From Dermatobacter hominis (GTDB taxonomy: Bacteria; Actinomycetota; Acidimicrobiia; Acidimicrobiales; Microtrichaceae): DNA of 64,000 bases. Positions 1 through 7,408 of this stretch are shown in pieces. The position numbers and the translations under genes are program-made. The stretch spans positions 2,790,001 to 2,854,000 of the forward strand of contig NZ_CP085840.1 in the NCBI RefSeq assembly GCF_020715685.1, given 5' to 3'. The notes beneath the pieces are model-generated. The model was not told where the DNA came from, made no database searches, and worked only from the letters and a program-made list of their open reading frames with translations. Within the stretch, counting starts at the first letter, position 1. The number at the start of each line of letters is the position of its first letter.

Positions 1-52
1 TGTGGACCCGTGTGATGCCGACGAGGGATCCCTTCTCCCCCTGATCTGACCG

Positions 53-71
53 CGCCCCGACCTCCGGGGCG
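53..71 (+). promoter_or_regulatory. hairpin in the 5' leader of the Rpf-like gene
   Basis: CGCCCC (53-58) pairs with GGGGCG (66-71) across a 7-base loop, ending 8 bases before the GGAGG Shine-Dalgarno (80-84). Actinobacterial rpf genes are often controlled by c-di-AMP (ydaO) riboswitches, and a hairpin here could be part of an expression platform. Any aptamer would lie outside the window, so only the hairpin is seen. Confidence 0.3.
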
Positions 72-90
72 TCCGTTTGGAGGAACACCA

Positions 91-501
91 ATGAACAGGA
101 AGTCCTTGACGCGCGCGCTTGCAGCGCTGCTCGTCGTCGGTGGGTTCATGCTCGCCGCATGCACCCCGGAGCAGCACGCTGCGGTCATGGCCCACGTCCG
201 GGCCCAGGATGCGCTCCGCGCCGGCGACCGGTTCGCCGGAGCGATCAGCGATGCCGGCCTCGCCCGCCTGCGGGCCTGCGAGTCCGGCGGCAACTACGGC
301 ATCGTGAGCTCGAACGGCCTCTACCGCGGCGCCTACCAGTTCCACCGCACCACGTGGAACTCGGTGGCCGCCAAGTACTACCCGCACCTGCGGGGCGTCG
401 ACCCGGCCGCCGCGGCCCCGTACGACCAGGACCGCATGGCCCGTGCCCTGTGGGCGACCGGTGGTCCCCGCAACTGGCCGGTGTGCTCCAGGCGCGTCTG
501 A
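91..501 (+). CDS. Rpf/transglycosylase-like lipoprotein
   Basis: 136 residues. A lipoprotein signal (basic MNRKSLTR, hydrophobic stretch, lipobox LAAC with Cys near residue 24) is followed by a resuscitation-promoting-factor-like transglycosylase domain (about residues 55-134). Family hallmarks are visible: RACESGGNYGIVSSNGLYRGAYQF containing the ESGGNY catalytic-glutamate region, GAYQF, a TW, and the final WPVC whose Cys probably pairs with the Cys before ESGG. Such proteins cleave peptidoglycan outside the membrane and help growth resumption. The start is fixed by GGAGG at 80-84. No partner gene is adjacent; downstream lies a repeat array and a tRNA. Confident in the domain, less so in the biological role. 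Confidence 0.85.
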   Translation: MNRKSLTRALAALLVVGGFMLAACTPEQHAAVMAHVRAQDALRAGDRFAGAISDAGLARLRACESGGNYGIVSSNGLYRGAYQFHRTTWNSVAAKYYPHLRGVDPAAAAPYDQDRMARALWATGGPRNWPVCSRRV

Positions 502-595
502 CGCGACCGCACTCCGCGCGCTTCGGTGGCCGGGCCCTCGGGTCCGGCCACCGGCGCGTACGGGCTCGACGCTTCCTGGCCCTGCGCTGCGCTGC

Positions 596-818
596 GAACT
601 TGTACGCCACGACCCACATCGGCGACCGCCACGCACAAGATCGATGCGGCCCGACGAACTTGTACGCCACCAGCCACATGGTCGACCGCCACGTACAAGA
701 TCGATGGCCCCCGAACTTGTACGCAGCGAGCCACATCGGCGACCGCCACGTACAAGATCGATGGCCCCCGAACTTGTACGTCACCAGCCACATCGGCGAC
801 CGCGACGTACAAGTTCGC
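596..818. repeat. four-copy intergenic repeat with internal inverted repeats
   Basis: Four tandem units start at 596, 656, 713 and 770 (60, 57 and 57 bases, the last about 49). Each carries CTTGTACG (599, 659, 716, 773) and, exactly 33 bases later, its reverse complement CGTACAAG (632 with one mismatch, 692, 749, 806). The fourth unit is an 11-base perfect inverted repeat, GAACTTGTACG/CGTACAAGTTC. Units 1-3 also contain AAGATCGATG. The array sits in a 416-base gap (502-917) with no credible gene. It could be a tandem operator, stable RNA hairpins, or a minisatellite. Confidence 0.85.
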
Positions 819-834
819 AAGGTGGGGCTTGGTC

Positions 835-865
835 GGGTGGGCCGGGTGGTCGGGTGGTGGGCGGG
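835..865 (+). other. G-quadruplex-capable G-rich tract
   Basis: Six GGG runs (835-837, 839-841, 844-846, 852-854, 859-861, 863-865) are separated by loops of 1-5 bases on the + strand, just upstream of the tRNA-Arg promoter. The spacing meets the usual G3N1-7 quadruplex rule. No function is shown. Confidence 0.5.
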
Positions 866-872
866 TACGCCT

Positions 873-901
873 TTGGCCGCCTCGCGGGCTCCGTCTAGGA
901 T
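873..901 (+). promoter_or_regulatory. promoter of tRNA-Arg
   Basis: TTGGCC (873-878) and TAGGAT (896-901) are separated by 17 bases and precede the tRNA 5' end by 16 bases, as expected for a housekeeping sigma promoter. Confidence 0.6.
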
Positions 902-917
902 CTGACGGTTCCAACCA

Positions 918-991
918 GCGCTCGTAGCTCAATTGGATAGAGCATCTGACTACGGATCAGAAGGTTGGGGGTTCGATTCCCTCCGAGCGCG
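918..991 (+). tRNA. tRNA-Arg (anticodon ACG)
   Basis: A complete cloverleaf is visible. The acceptor GCGCTCG (918-924) pairs with CGAGCGC (984-990) and G991 is the discriminator. The D arm is GCTC..GAGC, the anticodon stem TCTGA/TCAGA encloses loop CTACGGA with anticodon ACG, and the T arm is GGGGG-TTCGATT-CCCTC. The 3' CCA is not encoded. A34 would be expected to be deaminated to inosine to read CGN codons. Confidence 0.95.
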
Positions 992-996
992 CAGAC

Positions 997-1024
997 CGAG
1001 ACCCTCGCTCCGGCGGGGGTCTCG
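997..1024 (+). terminator. hairpin downstream of tRNA-Arg
   Basis: CGAGACCC (997-1004) pairs perfectly with GGGTCTCG (1017-1024) around a 12-base loop, six bases after the tRNA. There is no T tract, as is common in high-GC actinobacteria. Probable terminator or processing hairpin. Confidence 0.55.
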
Positions 1025-1103
1025 TCGCGTCCGGGGCCGTGCGGGCTGGCATGGTGGAGGCGACGACGGCGCTCGCTGCGACCGTCCGGAGGGGAGGTCA
1101 GCC

Positions 1104-1358
1104 GTGCTGCAGTCCGAGATCGACGAGATCGTCAGCGACGAGCTCACCAGCGGCGGGCACCGGCCCGGCGTGCTCGTGAGCGGCGACGGCCCGAGGTTCA
1201 CCGCCCAGGTCGGCGAATGGGTCGAGCCGAAGGACCTGGCCGGCGCCGCGCAGCGCATCGCCGAGCGACTCCACCAGATCGACCCGCAGGTCCAGGTGCT
1301 GCTGTCGATCTCGACGCCGTGGTACATCCACGACGGCCGCATCGAACCCGTCGACTGA
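1104..1358 (+). CDS. small protein of unknown function
   Basis: 84 residues, not recognised. The GTG start is chosen because GGAGGGGAGG (1088-1097) lies 6 bases upstream. The sequence looks like a compact soluble fold: an N-terminal helix (LQSEIDEIVSDEL), beta-like segments (PGVLVSGDGPRFTAQVGEWV), a helix (LAGAAQRIAERLHQID) and a C-terminal strand (QVLLSISTPWYIH). There is no signal peptide or membrane segment. It lies alone between tRNA-Arg and a convergent unknown gene. The good ribosome site and typical codon use make it a believable gene, but no function can be given. Confidence 0.65.
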   Translation: MLQSEIDEIVSDELTSGGHRPGVLVSGDGPRFTAQVGEWVEPKDLAGAAQRIAERLHQIDPQVQVLLSISTPWYIHDGRIEPVD

Positions 1359-1379
1359 ACGCCGCCCCGGCACCGGCCG

Positions 1380-1844
1380 TCAGCTGCGACGTCGGCCGAG
1401 GAGCGGCTCGAGCGCGCAGATGTAGTCGGTGAGCGTGAGCGCCAGGTCCATCGCCAGATCGGGGTCGCCGAGGTCGGGGTCGAGCCACACCTCCGAGACG
1501 CGGCGCCAGTCCTCGGGACGTCCGAGGAAGGGGCCGGCGACGGCCTCGTCGCCCAGCACCGCGCGCCACGACCGCTCCTGCCGCACGAGCTCGGCGAGCA
1601 CGGCGTCGTTCTCCTCCGTCGACCGGTGCTCGAGGTGGAACCCGACCTCGACGGCGAGGTGCTCGGCGCCGGGGACCAGCTTCGGGCTGACGACCTGCGC
1701 CTCGTAGTGGGCCCGGGGCGGCTCGGCCGGGCCGATCCATGCTTTGAGCCCGTACGACCGGGGCCGGACCCGCAGCTCCCCGAGGTCCGACGGGACCAGG
1801 CTGCGGCACCCCTCTGCGACCGCCTCGAACAGGGCGAGCTCCAT
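1380..1844 (-). CDS. conserved-looking protein of unknown function
   Basis: 154 residues; the ATG at 1844 is preceded by GGAG at about 10 bases. The sequence is acidic and soluble with no signal. It contains a PRSYGLKAWIG motif near residue 32, a central strand-rich part (HLAVEVGFHLEHRSTEENDAVLAEL) and a C-terminal helix (DLAMDLALTLTDYICALEPLLGR). I do not recognise the family. The open frame extends upstream to 2171, but that part is antisense to the Excalibur gene promoter and signal region. Single gene, convergent with the small gene at 1104-1358. Confidence 0.65.
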   Translation of the reverse strand: MELALFEAVAEGCRSLVPSDLGELRVRPRSYGLKAWIGPAEPPRAHYEAQVVSPKLVPGAEHLAVEVGFHLEHRSTEENDAVLAELVRQERSWRAVLGDEAVAGPFLGRPEDWRRVSEVWLDPDLGDPDLAMDLALTLTDYICALEPLLGRRRS

Positions 1845-1926
1845 CCCCGGACTCCTTCGGTTCCGTCCGTCGCCGACGCTACCGGCCGGTCGGGACGGCA
1901 CCTCGGGGTGACGACGCGCAGACCTG

Positions 1927-1955
1927 TTGAGGGAGCGAACGCCGCTCAGTAGCGT
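1927..1955 (+). promoter_or_regulatory. promoter of the Excalibur protein
   Basis: TTGAGG (1927-1932), a 17-base spacer and TAGCGT (1950-1955), 28 bases before the GTG start. The same TAGCGT -10 recurs in front of several other genes here. Confidence 0.6.
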
Positions 1956-1983
1956 CAGCCGGGAGCAGGAGGGAGAGCGCGAC

Positions 1984-2874
1984 GTGATGCGTTCCACGAG
2001 AGCGGTGGTGCTGGCGGCGGCGGTCGTGGCGGTGGTGGCCGGGTTCCAGGGGCTGGCGACCGCCGACGACGAACCGGTGGTGACCGAACCGCCGGTCACG
2101 GAGCCGACCGTGACCGAACCGCCGCCCGAGCCGGTCGTGACCGAGCCGCCCGCGCCCGAACCGACGACCACCGAGGCGCCGTCGACCGCGCCCGAGCCGG
2201 CGGCCCCCGTCGTGCCGTCGACGGCTCCGAGCGTGGCGGCGCGGGCTCCGTCGGCAGCCCCGGCCCCCTCGACGTCACCGGCCCCGGCGCCGACGGCACC
2301 CGCCGCGTCGCCCCTGCCGACCGCGCGGGCCCAGGTCTTCTTCTCGAGCTGCGAGGAGGCGAGCCGGGCGGGCTACTGGAACATGCGCCGCGGCGAGCCC
2401 GGCTACTCGGCGAACCTCGACCGCGACGGCGACGGCATCGCCTGCGACGACCCCAGCAACCAGCCGACCCAGGGCACCGCCCCGGCCGTGACGACGCCGA
2501 CGCCCGCCCCGCAGGTCGCCGGCGCGTCCCAGACCCAGCCGTACGCCAACTGCACCGAGGCCCGGGCCGACGGTCAGACCAACATCCCGGCCAGCTCGCC
2601 GGTCTTCCAGCCGGGTCTCGACGCGGACAACGACGGCATCGGGTGCGAGCAGGGCGAGTCGGGGACGGCGACGACGTCGGGGGTGGCCGGCGCGGGGAGC
2701 CTCGCCCAGACCGGCACCGACAGCATCCCGCTGTCGGTCACGGCCGGAGCGCTCGTGCTCCTCGGGCTGCTCGCCTTCCTCGTGCGGGAGCGCCTCAACG
2801 CCGTGCGCTACATCGTCGTGCACTCGAAGACCGGCGCCATCCACCTCGTGCCGAGGGCCCGCCGCTTCCAGTGA
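1984..2874 (+). CDS. Excalibur-domain surface protein with LPXTG-like C-terminus
   Basis: About 296 residues. An N-terminal export signal (MRSTRAVVLAAAVVAVVAG) leads into a long Pro/Thr/Glu/Ala-rich stalk of TEPP- and APEP-type repeats. Two Excalibur calcium-binding domains follow, the first with DRDGDGIACD and the second with DADNDGIGCEQ, both EF-hand-loop-like and each with a paired Cys. The C-terminus has LAQTG, then a hydrophobic segment (VTAGALVLLGLLAFLV) and an unusually long basic tail of about 25 residues. LAQTG resembles a sortase signal, although the long tail also allows a simple C-terminal anchor. The start is GTG 1984 or ATG 1987; AGGAGG/GGGAG at 1967-1975 suits the GTG. Confidence 0.85.
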   Translation: MMRSTRAVVLAAAVVAVVAGFQGLATADDEPVVTEPPVTEPTVTEPPPEPVVTEPPAPEPTTTEAPSTAPEPAAPVVPSTAPSVAARAPSAAPAPSTSPAPAPTAPAASPLPTARAQVFFSSCEEASRAGYWNMRRGEPGYSANLDRDGDGIACDDPSNQPTQGTAPAVTTPTPAPQVAGASQTQPYANCTEARADGQTNIPASSPVFQPGLDADNDGIGCEQGESGTATTSGVAGAGSLAQTGTDSIPLSVTAGALVLLGLLAFLVRERLNAVRYIVVHSKTGAIHLVPRARRFQ

Positions 2875-2892
2875 GCCGGGCCCGCTGATCGT

Positions 2893-2962
2893 CCCCCTCC
2901 GTTTCGGCGGCGGTTTTCGTCGCCTGGCGACGGAAACCGGCGCCAGAACGAGAGGGTGGGGG
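2893..2962. other. 70-base imperfect palindrome (possible terminator)
   Basis: The centre is CGTCGCC-T-GGCGACG near 2918-2932. It is flanked by CGGTTT/AAACCG and GGCG/GCGCC-type pairings, and closed by CCCCCTC (2893-2899) against GAGGGTGGGGG (ending 2962). It fills the gap after the Excalibur stop and ends about 70 bases before the SARP start, so it may act as a strong terminator insulating the regulator. Confidence 0.55.
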
Positions 2963-3018
2963 CAGCGGCGACGGAGGGTGGGCAGAGTTCCCCTCTGGGT
3001 GGCGGGTCGGTCCTTCGT

Positions 3019-3024
3019 TACCCT
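3019..3024 (+). promoter_or_regulatory. -10 element of a leaderless transcript (SARP gene)
   Basis: TACCCT lies exactly 7 bases before the GTG start at 3032 and there is no Shine-Dalgarno, the arrangement expected for leaderless mRNA. Confidence 0.5.
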
Positions 3025-3031
3025 CGTCCGC

Positions 3032-6000
3032 GTGGAGGGAACCGAGGTTCGGGTGCTGGGCCCGACGGTCGTGATCGACGGCACGGGCGCGCGCCCGGTG
3101 CGATCCGCGCAGCTGCTGCGGCTGCTGGCGTCGCTCGTCATCGCCGACGGCGGCGTCGTCGACGACGACCTCCTCGCCGAACGCCTGTGGTCCGGCTCCC
3201 CGCCACCGAGCGCCCGATCGGGGCTGCAGGTGGTCGTGCACCGGCTCCGTGGCCTGCTCGAACCCCGCGGCGACGGCGGCGACGCGCCCCGGGCGATCGT
3301 CCGCACCGGCTCCGGGTACCAGCTTGAGCCGGGAGCGATCGTGCTGGACGCCGACCACGCGTCGACGCTCGTCGCCGCCGGCGAGCGCGCCCTGCCCGGC
3401 CACCCGGATCGGGCCATCGGCCACCTCGACGAGGCGTGCGCCTGCTGGCGCGGCGATGCGTGGCCGGCGCTCGTCGACGAGCCGTGGATGGCCGCCGAGC
3501 GGGCGCGGCTGCACGAACTTCGCCTCCGTGCCGAGGACGCACGCGTCGACGCCCTGCTCATCGCCGGACTGCCAGGGGACGCCACCGCGGCGGCCCGGCG
3601 GGGCGTGGATGCCGAGCCGTTCCGTGAGCGGCGCTGGGCGCAGCTGATCACCGGCCTCTACCAGGACGGCCGCCAGCGCGCCGCGCTGGCCACCTACGAG
3701 GAGGTGCGGCGCCGGCTGGCCGACGACCTCGGCGTCGCGCCGGGTCCGGACCTCGTCCGGGTCCACCGCGCTGTGCTCGACCACGATCCCGCACTCGCGG
3801 GCGGCGCTCCCCCGTCGGCACCGGATCGGCTCGCACCGGCGGCCACGCTGCGCCGTGCGCCCACGCCGACGACCGACCTCGTCGGTCGCGAGGACGACCT
3901 CGTCCGCCTGGTCGACGCGCTGGACGGGCACCGGCTCGTGAGCGTCATCGGCCTCGGTGGGCTCGGGAAGTCGGCGATCGCCGCCCACGCCGCCGACGAC
4001 CGCAGCGACCAGCACCCCGACGGCTGCGTCGTGGTGGCCGCCGACGCGCTGGGCGACGGCCGGGCGGTGCTCGACGAGCTCGCCGACCGGCTGGGCGTCA
4101 GCGTCGACGACCCGCAGCGGCGATCGGACGCCGTCCGCACGTTCGTCGCCGACCGCCGGATCCTCGTCGTGCTCGACGGGTGCGAGGCCCGGCTCGACGA
4201 GTCGGCCGACGTGGCCCGGCTCCTGCTCGCCGCCGGCCCGGGGGTGCGGGTGCTGTGCACCTCGCGGCTGCCCCTCGACCTGCCGGAGGAGGTGACGGTC
4301 GCGCTGCGGCCCCTCGGCGTGCCGGCGGCCGACGACGCAGACCCGCTCGCGTCCCCGGCGGTCCGGCTGCTGCTCCAGCGGATCGGCCCCGACGCCGCCC
4401 CGTCCGACGATCCGGACGAGCTCGCGGCGCTGGTCGAGATCGTGCAGCGGGTCGACGGGCTCCCGCTCGCGATCGAGCTGGCCGCCGCCCAGTGCCGGGT
4501 CCTGCCCCTCCGCTCGCTGGCCACGGCGCTCGGCGAGCGCATGGACGTGCTCGCGTCGGACGAGCGCGGACGACCCGAACGCCACCGGTCCCTCGCCGCC
4601 TGCCTCGACGTCACGCTCGACCTCGTGGACGACGAGGCGATCGACGAGCTCCAGACCCTCGCCCTGCTGCCCGCCCCGGCGAGCATCGACCTGCTCGGCG
4701 TCGACCGCGATCCGGCGCTGCTCCGCCGGATCGACCGGCTCGCCGCCGCGTCGCTGGTGCGCTGCGACCGCGGCCACGTGGAGCTGCTGCCCACGGTCCG
4801 GGCGCGGGCGCTGGCCGACGTCGACACGGCCGCCACCGACCGCCACGTCGAGACGCTCGCCCGCCGGTGCACCGACTTCGCCGACCGCCACCGGACGGCC
4901 CTGCGCATCGGACCGCAGGCCCGGGCGATCGCGGCCTTCGGCGACCAGTACGACAACCTCCTCGCGGTCGTCGCGCTGCTCGGCGGCGCCGACCGGCCCG
5001 GCGACGCGGTCCGGCTCGTCGCGGCCCTCGACCGCTACTGGTACCTGGAGCCCCACGGTGACGATCCGCGACGGACGCTCGGACCGCTCGTCGACCGAGC
5101 GCGCGCCGACGGCAGGACGTTGGACGAGGCGATCCTCGCGAGCGCGCTCGCCGAGGCCACCCGCGCCGAGGACGCCGGCATCCCGCCACACCACGACGCG
5201 CTGCGGGCCGCCGTCCCCGTGCTCGAGGCGGCGGGCGAGCACGGGCGCGCGATCGACGCCCTGGGCCTGCTCGTCATCGGGACCGGTTGGATCGGTGAGC
5301 TCGACGAGATGGCCGAGCACACCGCCCGCGCCCGGTCGCTGCGCCGCACGCACCTCGGCGACGACCCGGAGGCGCCCTGGTACGACGCCGTCGACCGCTA
5401 CATCGGTGCCATGGTGATCGGGTTCTCGGGCGACCTGGCCGGCGCGCTCCGCGGCCTGCTCGACGCCCGCGCCGAGATCGCTGCGGTCGGCGATCGGGCC
5501 CTGGCCGGGCGCGTCGTCCTCTGGGCGGCGCTCGTCGCCGATGCGCTCGGCGACGACGACGCCCGCCACGAGCTGCTGACCGGGGCTGTGTCGGACCTCT
5601 CGGCAGGACGGCTCGGCGGCGCCCAGCACAAGCTGCTCATCACGGTCGCGGAGCTCGCCGTCGGCGACGACGACCCCGAGGCGGACCGGCTCCTGACCGA
5701 GGCGATCGCCGCAGCCGAGCAGCGCAACGACCGGCTCGGTGTCGCCCGGTGCCAGCGGGAGCTCGGGGTCCTGGCGGCGCGGGCCGGTCTCGACGACCGG
5801 GCGGCGATGTGGTTCCGCACCGCCCTCCCCACGCTGGCCGAGCTCGACCCGGAGGCGTTCGCCCTGGCGTTGGAGGAGGTCGGACCGCTGCTCGAGCGGT
5901 GGGGCCGGGTCGACGAGGCGTCGTGCCTGCGCGTCGCCGCGCTGGGCGTGCCGACGGATCCCGCCGCACGGACGTGGGACGGTCGCCGCCTGGCCGAGCT

Positions 6001-6112
6001 GCGGGACGGCGCCGATGCCGGCGGCGCAGCTCCCCGACCCCCGGGGCCCGACGCCCTCCGCACCGCTCTCGACGCCCTCGGACCGCACCGGCGCTCCCTC
6101 ACCGTTCAGTGA
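3032..6112 (+). CDS. SARP-type transcriptional regulator (AfsR-like: BTAD, NB-ARC, TPR-like)
   Basis: 1026 residues. Residues 1-95 form an OmpR-type winged helix beginning EVRVLGPTVV. Residues about 97-245 are the bacterial transcriptional activation domain, with DEACACWRGDAW and the RLADDLGVAPGPDLVRVH ending typical of SARPs. A STAND/NB-ARC ATPase follows, with a Walker A (GLGGLGKS, about residues 306-313) and a Walker B-like ILVVLDGCE. The rest is an Ala/Leu-rich helical TPR-like region. Large SARPs of this layout bind heptameric direct repeats and activate transcription, often of secondary metabolism or surface functions, with the STAND part as the switch. GTG 3032 is chosen because the winged helix starts there and a -10 element sits 7 bases upstream. 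The next gene has a candidate SARP box in its promoter, which overlaps this gene's stop codon. Confidence 0.9.
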   Translation: MEGTEVRVLGPTVVIDGTGARPVRSAQLLRLLASLVIADGGVVDDDLLAERLWSGSPPPSARSGLQVVVHRLRGLLEPRGDGGDAPRAIVRTGSGYQLEPGAIVLDADHASTLVAAGERALPGHPDRAIGHLDEACACWRGDAWPALVDEPWMAAERARLHELRLRAEDARVDALLIAGLPGDATAAARRGVDAEPFRERRWAQLITGLYQDGRQRAALATYEEVRRRLADDLGVAPGPDLVRVHRAVLDHDPALAGGAPPSAPDRLAPAATLRRAPTPTTDLVGREDDLVRLVDALDGHRLVSVIGLGGLGKSAIAAHAADDRSDQHPDGCVVVAADALGDGRAVLDELADRLGVSVDDPQRRSDAVRTFVADRRILVVLDGCEARLDESADVARLLLAAGPGVRVLCTSRLPLDLPEEVTVALRPLGVPAADDADPLASPAVRLLLQRIGPDAAPSDDPDELAALVEIVQRVDGLPLAIELAAAQCRVLPLRSLATALGERMDVLASDERGRPERHRSLAACLDVTLDLVDDEAIDELQTLALLPAPASIDLLGVDRDPALLRRIDRLAAASLVRCDRGHVELLPTVRARALADVDTAATDRHVETLARRCTDFADRHRTALRIGPQARAIAAFGDQYDNLLAVVALLGGADRPGDAVRLVAALDRYWYLEPHGDDPRRTLGPLVDRARADGRTLDEAILASALAEATRAEDAGIPPHHDALRAAVPVLEAAGEHGRAIDALGLLVIGTGWIGELDEMAEHTARARSLRRTHLGDDPEAPWYDAVDRYIGAMVIGFSGDLAGALRGLLDARAEIAAVGDRALAGRVVLWAALVADALGDDDARHELLTGAVSDLSAGRLGGAQHKLLITVAELAVGDDDPEADRLLTEAIAAAEQRNDRLGVARCQRELGVLAARAGLDDRAAMWFRTALPTLAELDPEAFALALEEVGPLLERWGRVDEASCLRVAALGVPTDPAARTWDGRRLAELRDGADAGGAAPRPPGPDALRTALDALGPHRRSLTVQ

Positions 6113-6136
6113 GCGTTCAGCAACGTGCCGTAGCGT
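6103..6136 (+). promoter_or_regulatory. SARP-box-like direct repeats plus -10 element
   Basis: CGTTCAG occurs at 6103-6109 and 6114-6120, an 11-base period with a 4-base spacer, which is the SARP operator geometry. Ten bases after the second copy lies TAGCGT (6131-6136). No -35 hexamer is visible, as expected where the SARP replaces it. The stop codon of the SARP gene falls between the repeats. Confidence 0.55.
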
Positions 6137-6162
6137 CCGGGCACGCGAGCTGGAGGGATGAC

Positions 6163-6747
6163 ATGGGGACGAGACGACGGAACGTGGCGCGCATCGCGCT
6201 GGGAGCGGCGTTCGCCGCGATCGCACTGGCGGCGTGCGCGCCGGATCCGGGCCCGCCGCCGACCACGTCGCTGGCGGGCGAGAACCTGACGTCGTGGGAC
6301 ATGGCGACGATCGTCAGCGGGACCTGCAACCCGGCCGGCGAGTCGACGTTCACGCTCGAGGTGAGCGGTGACGCCGCAGGTCCGTACCCGGGCACCTTCA
6401 CCGAGACCATGTCGGTGATCCTCGGACCGCAGACGGAGGAGTTCCTGCCCGGCCAGTTCCGCGGTCACGTGACCTCGTTCGAGTCCACTGCGACGATCAC
6501 GGGCGCCAACGGGCCCGTCTCGGTGGCGTCGACGCTCGATGCCTCGTCTTTCACCGCCGGCGTGTGCAGCAACAGCGCGTCGGGGCCGTGGACGATCACG
6601 GGCCAGATCTACGTCGACGTCGACTACCAGGCCACCGCCGGTCCGGCCACGGCGTCGGGCACGGCCAACGTGCAGTTCAACATGATCGCCGGCAACTGCT
6701 CCTGCACCGGCAGCGCACCGGAGTTCCACCACACGTTCGCATCGTGA
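6163..6747 (+). CDS. secreted lipoprotein of unknown function
   Basis: 194 residues. The signal peptide ends in lipobox LAAC (Cys near residue 25), followed by a Pro-rich linker (APDPGPPPTTS). The mature part is beta-rich and Thr/Ser/Gly-rich, with regularly placed Cys (GTCNPAG, GVCSNS, GNCSCTG), suggesting an immunoglobulin-like extracellular fold with disulfides. The start ATG 6163 has GGAGGG at 6152-6157. It follows the SARP gene by 50 bases in the same direction and its promoter carries the SARP-box-like repeats, so it is a likely direct target. No family recognised. Confidence 0.75.
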   Translation: MGTRRRNVARIALGAAFAAIALAACAPDPGPPPTTSLAGENLTSWDMATIVSGTCNPAGESTFTLEVSGDAAGPYPGTFTETMSVILGPQTEEFLPGQFRGHVTSFESTATITGANGPVSVASTLDASSFTAGVCSNSASGPWTITGQIYVDVDYQATAGPATASGTANVQFNMIAGNCSCTGSAPEFHHTFAS

Positions 6748-6865
6748 GCGGGGCCGGGAGCACCACCGTCCTGAGGTGCGTCGAACACGACGGCGCGTGA
6801 CGGGGACGGCGCACGAGCGCAGAGGGAAGCGCCCTACGGTCGGGGGTCGGTGAAGGAGGACCCCC

Positions 6866-7354
6866 TTGCAACACACCGATCCCCGACCGGGTGACGAGCT
6901 GCTCGTGCGACCGATCGGTCACGTCCGTGGAGGGCGTGACGTGGTCGAGGACGACGACTGGCAGTCCGTGACCGCGCGCATCGAGCTCGACGGCGGCGTG
7001 GTCAACCCCGACGCGACCGACGGCCTCGAGTCCTTCTCGCACGTCGAGGTCGTCTACGTCTTCGACCGCGTCGACCCGGGCTCGGTGTGCACCGGCGCCC
7101 GCCACCCCCGCGGTCGCGAGGACTGGCCGCGGGTCGGGATCCTCGCCCAGCGGGCCAAGGACCGACCGAACCGGATCGGCGTCACCGTGTGCGACCTGGT
7201 CCGGGTCGAGGACGGGGCGCTGGTCGTCGCGGGGCTCGACGCCGTCGACGGCACGCCGGTGCTCGACGTGAAGCCCTACCTCACCGGGTTCGCCCCACGG
7301 GGCGAGGTGCGGGAACCGGCGTGGGCGACCGAGCTCATGCAGGGCTACTGGTAG
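6866..7354 (+). CDS. trmO: tRNA m6t6A37 methyltransferase, TsaA/TrmO family
   Basis: 162 residues. The TsaA-like beta-barrel methyltransferase fold is recognised from FSHVEVVYVFDRV, RVGILAQRAKDRPNRIGVTVCDLVRVEDG (family RSPxRPNPIG motif, here AKDRPNRIG) and the C-terminal LDVKPYLTGF. The family uses SAM to N6-methylate t6A37 in tRNA-Thr. The start is a TTG: AAGGAGGA at 6853-6860 ends 5 bases before it, and no better start exists downstream. TACGGT at 6835-6840 may be its -10 element. Single gene, convergent with the DUF1206 gene. Confidence 0.85.
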   Translation: MQHTDPRPGDELLVRPIGHVRGGRDVVEDDDWQSVTARIELDGGVVNPDATDGLESFSHVEVVYVFDRVDPGSVCTGARHPRGREDWPRVGILAQRAKDRPNRIGVTVCDLVRVEDGALVVAGLDAVDGTPVLDVKPYLTGFAPRGEVREPAWATELMQGYW

Positions 7355-7370
7355 CGGGCGCCGAGCCCGC
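7354..7370. terminator. hairpin between convergent trmO and DUF1206 genes
   Basis: GCGGGC (7354-7359) pairs with GCCCGC (7365-7370) around a 5-base loop at the trmO stop codon. No T tract follows. Possible terminator. Confidence 0.4.
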
Positions 7371-7408
7371 CCGGACACGGGCGACCACCAGCCGCTCCCC
7401 GGCGCCGC

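Noticed and set aside
596-818. CRISPR array
   Set aside because: Units are near-identical over their whole length, with no unique spacers, and no cas gene is present.
159-905. Repeat-encoded protein (units such as NLYATSHIGDRHVQDRW) over the 596-818 array
   Set aside because: The frame begins in the shadow of the Rpf-like gene without ribosome site. Other frames over the array, on both strands, also give regular peptides, so it follows from repeat length being a multiple of three.
1002-1017. Shared 16-base CCCTCGCTCCGGCGGG at about 1002 and 11722 as a mobile element end
   Set aside because: No further similarity around the two copies and no transposase anywhere in the window; consistent with chance in GC-rich sequence.
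2795-6226. 1143-codon open frame antisense to the SARP gene
   Set aside because: Arises from third-position GC bias; composition is Arg/Gly/Ala without domains, while the + strand gene has clear motifs.
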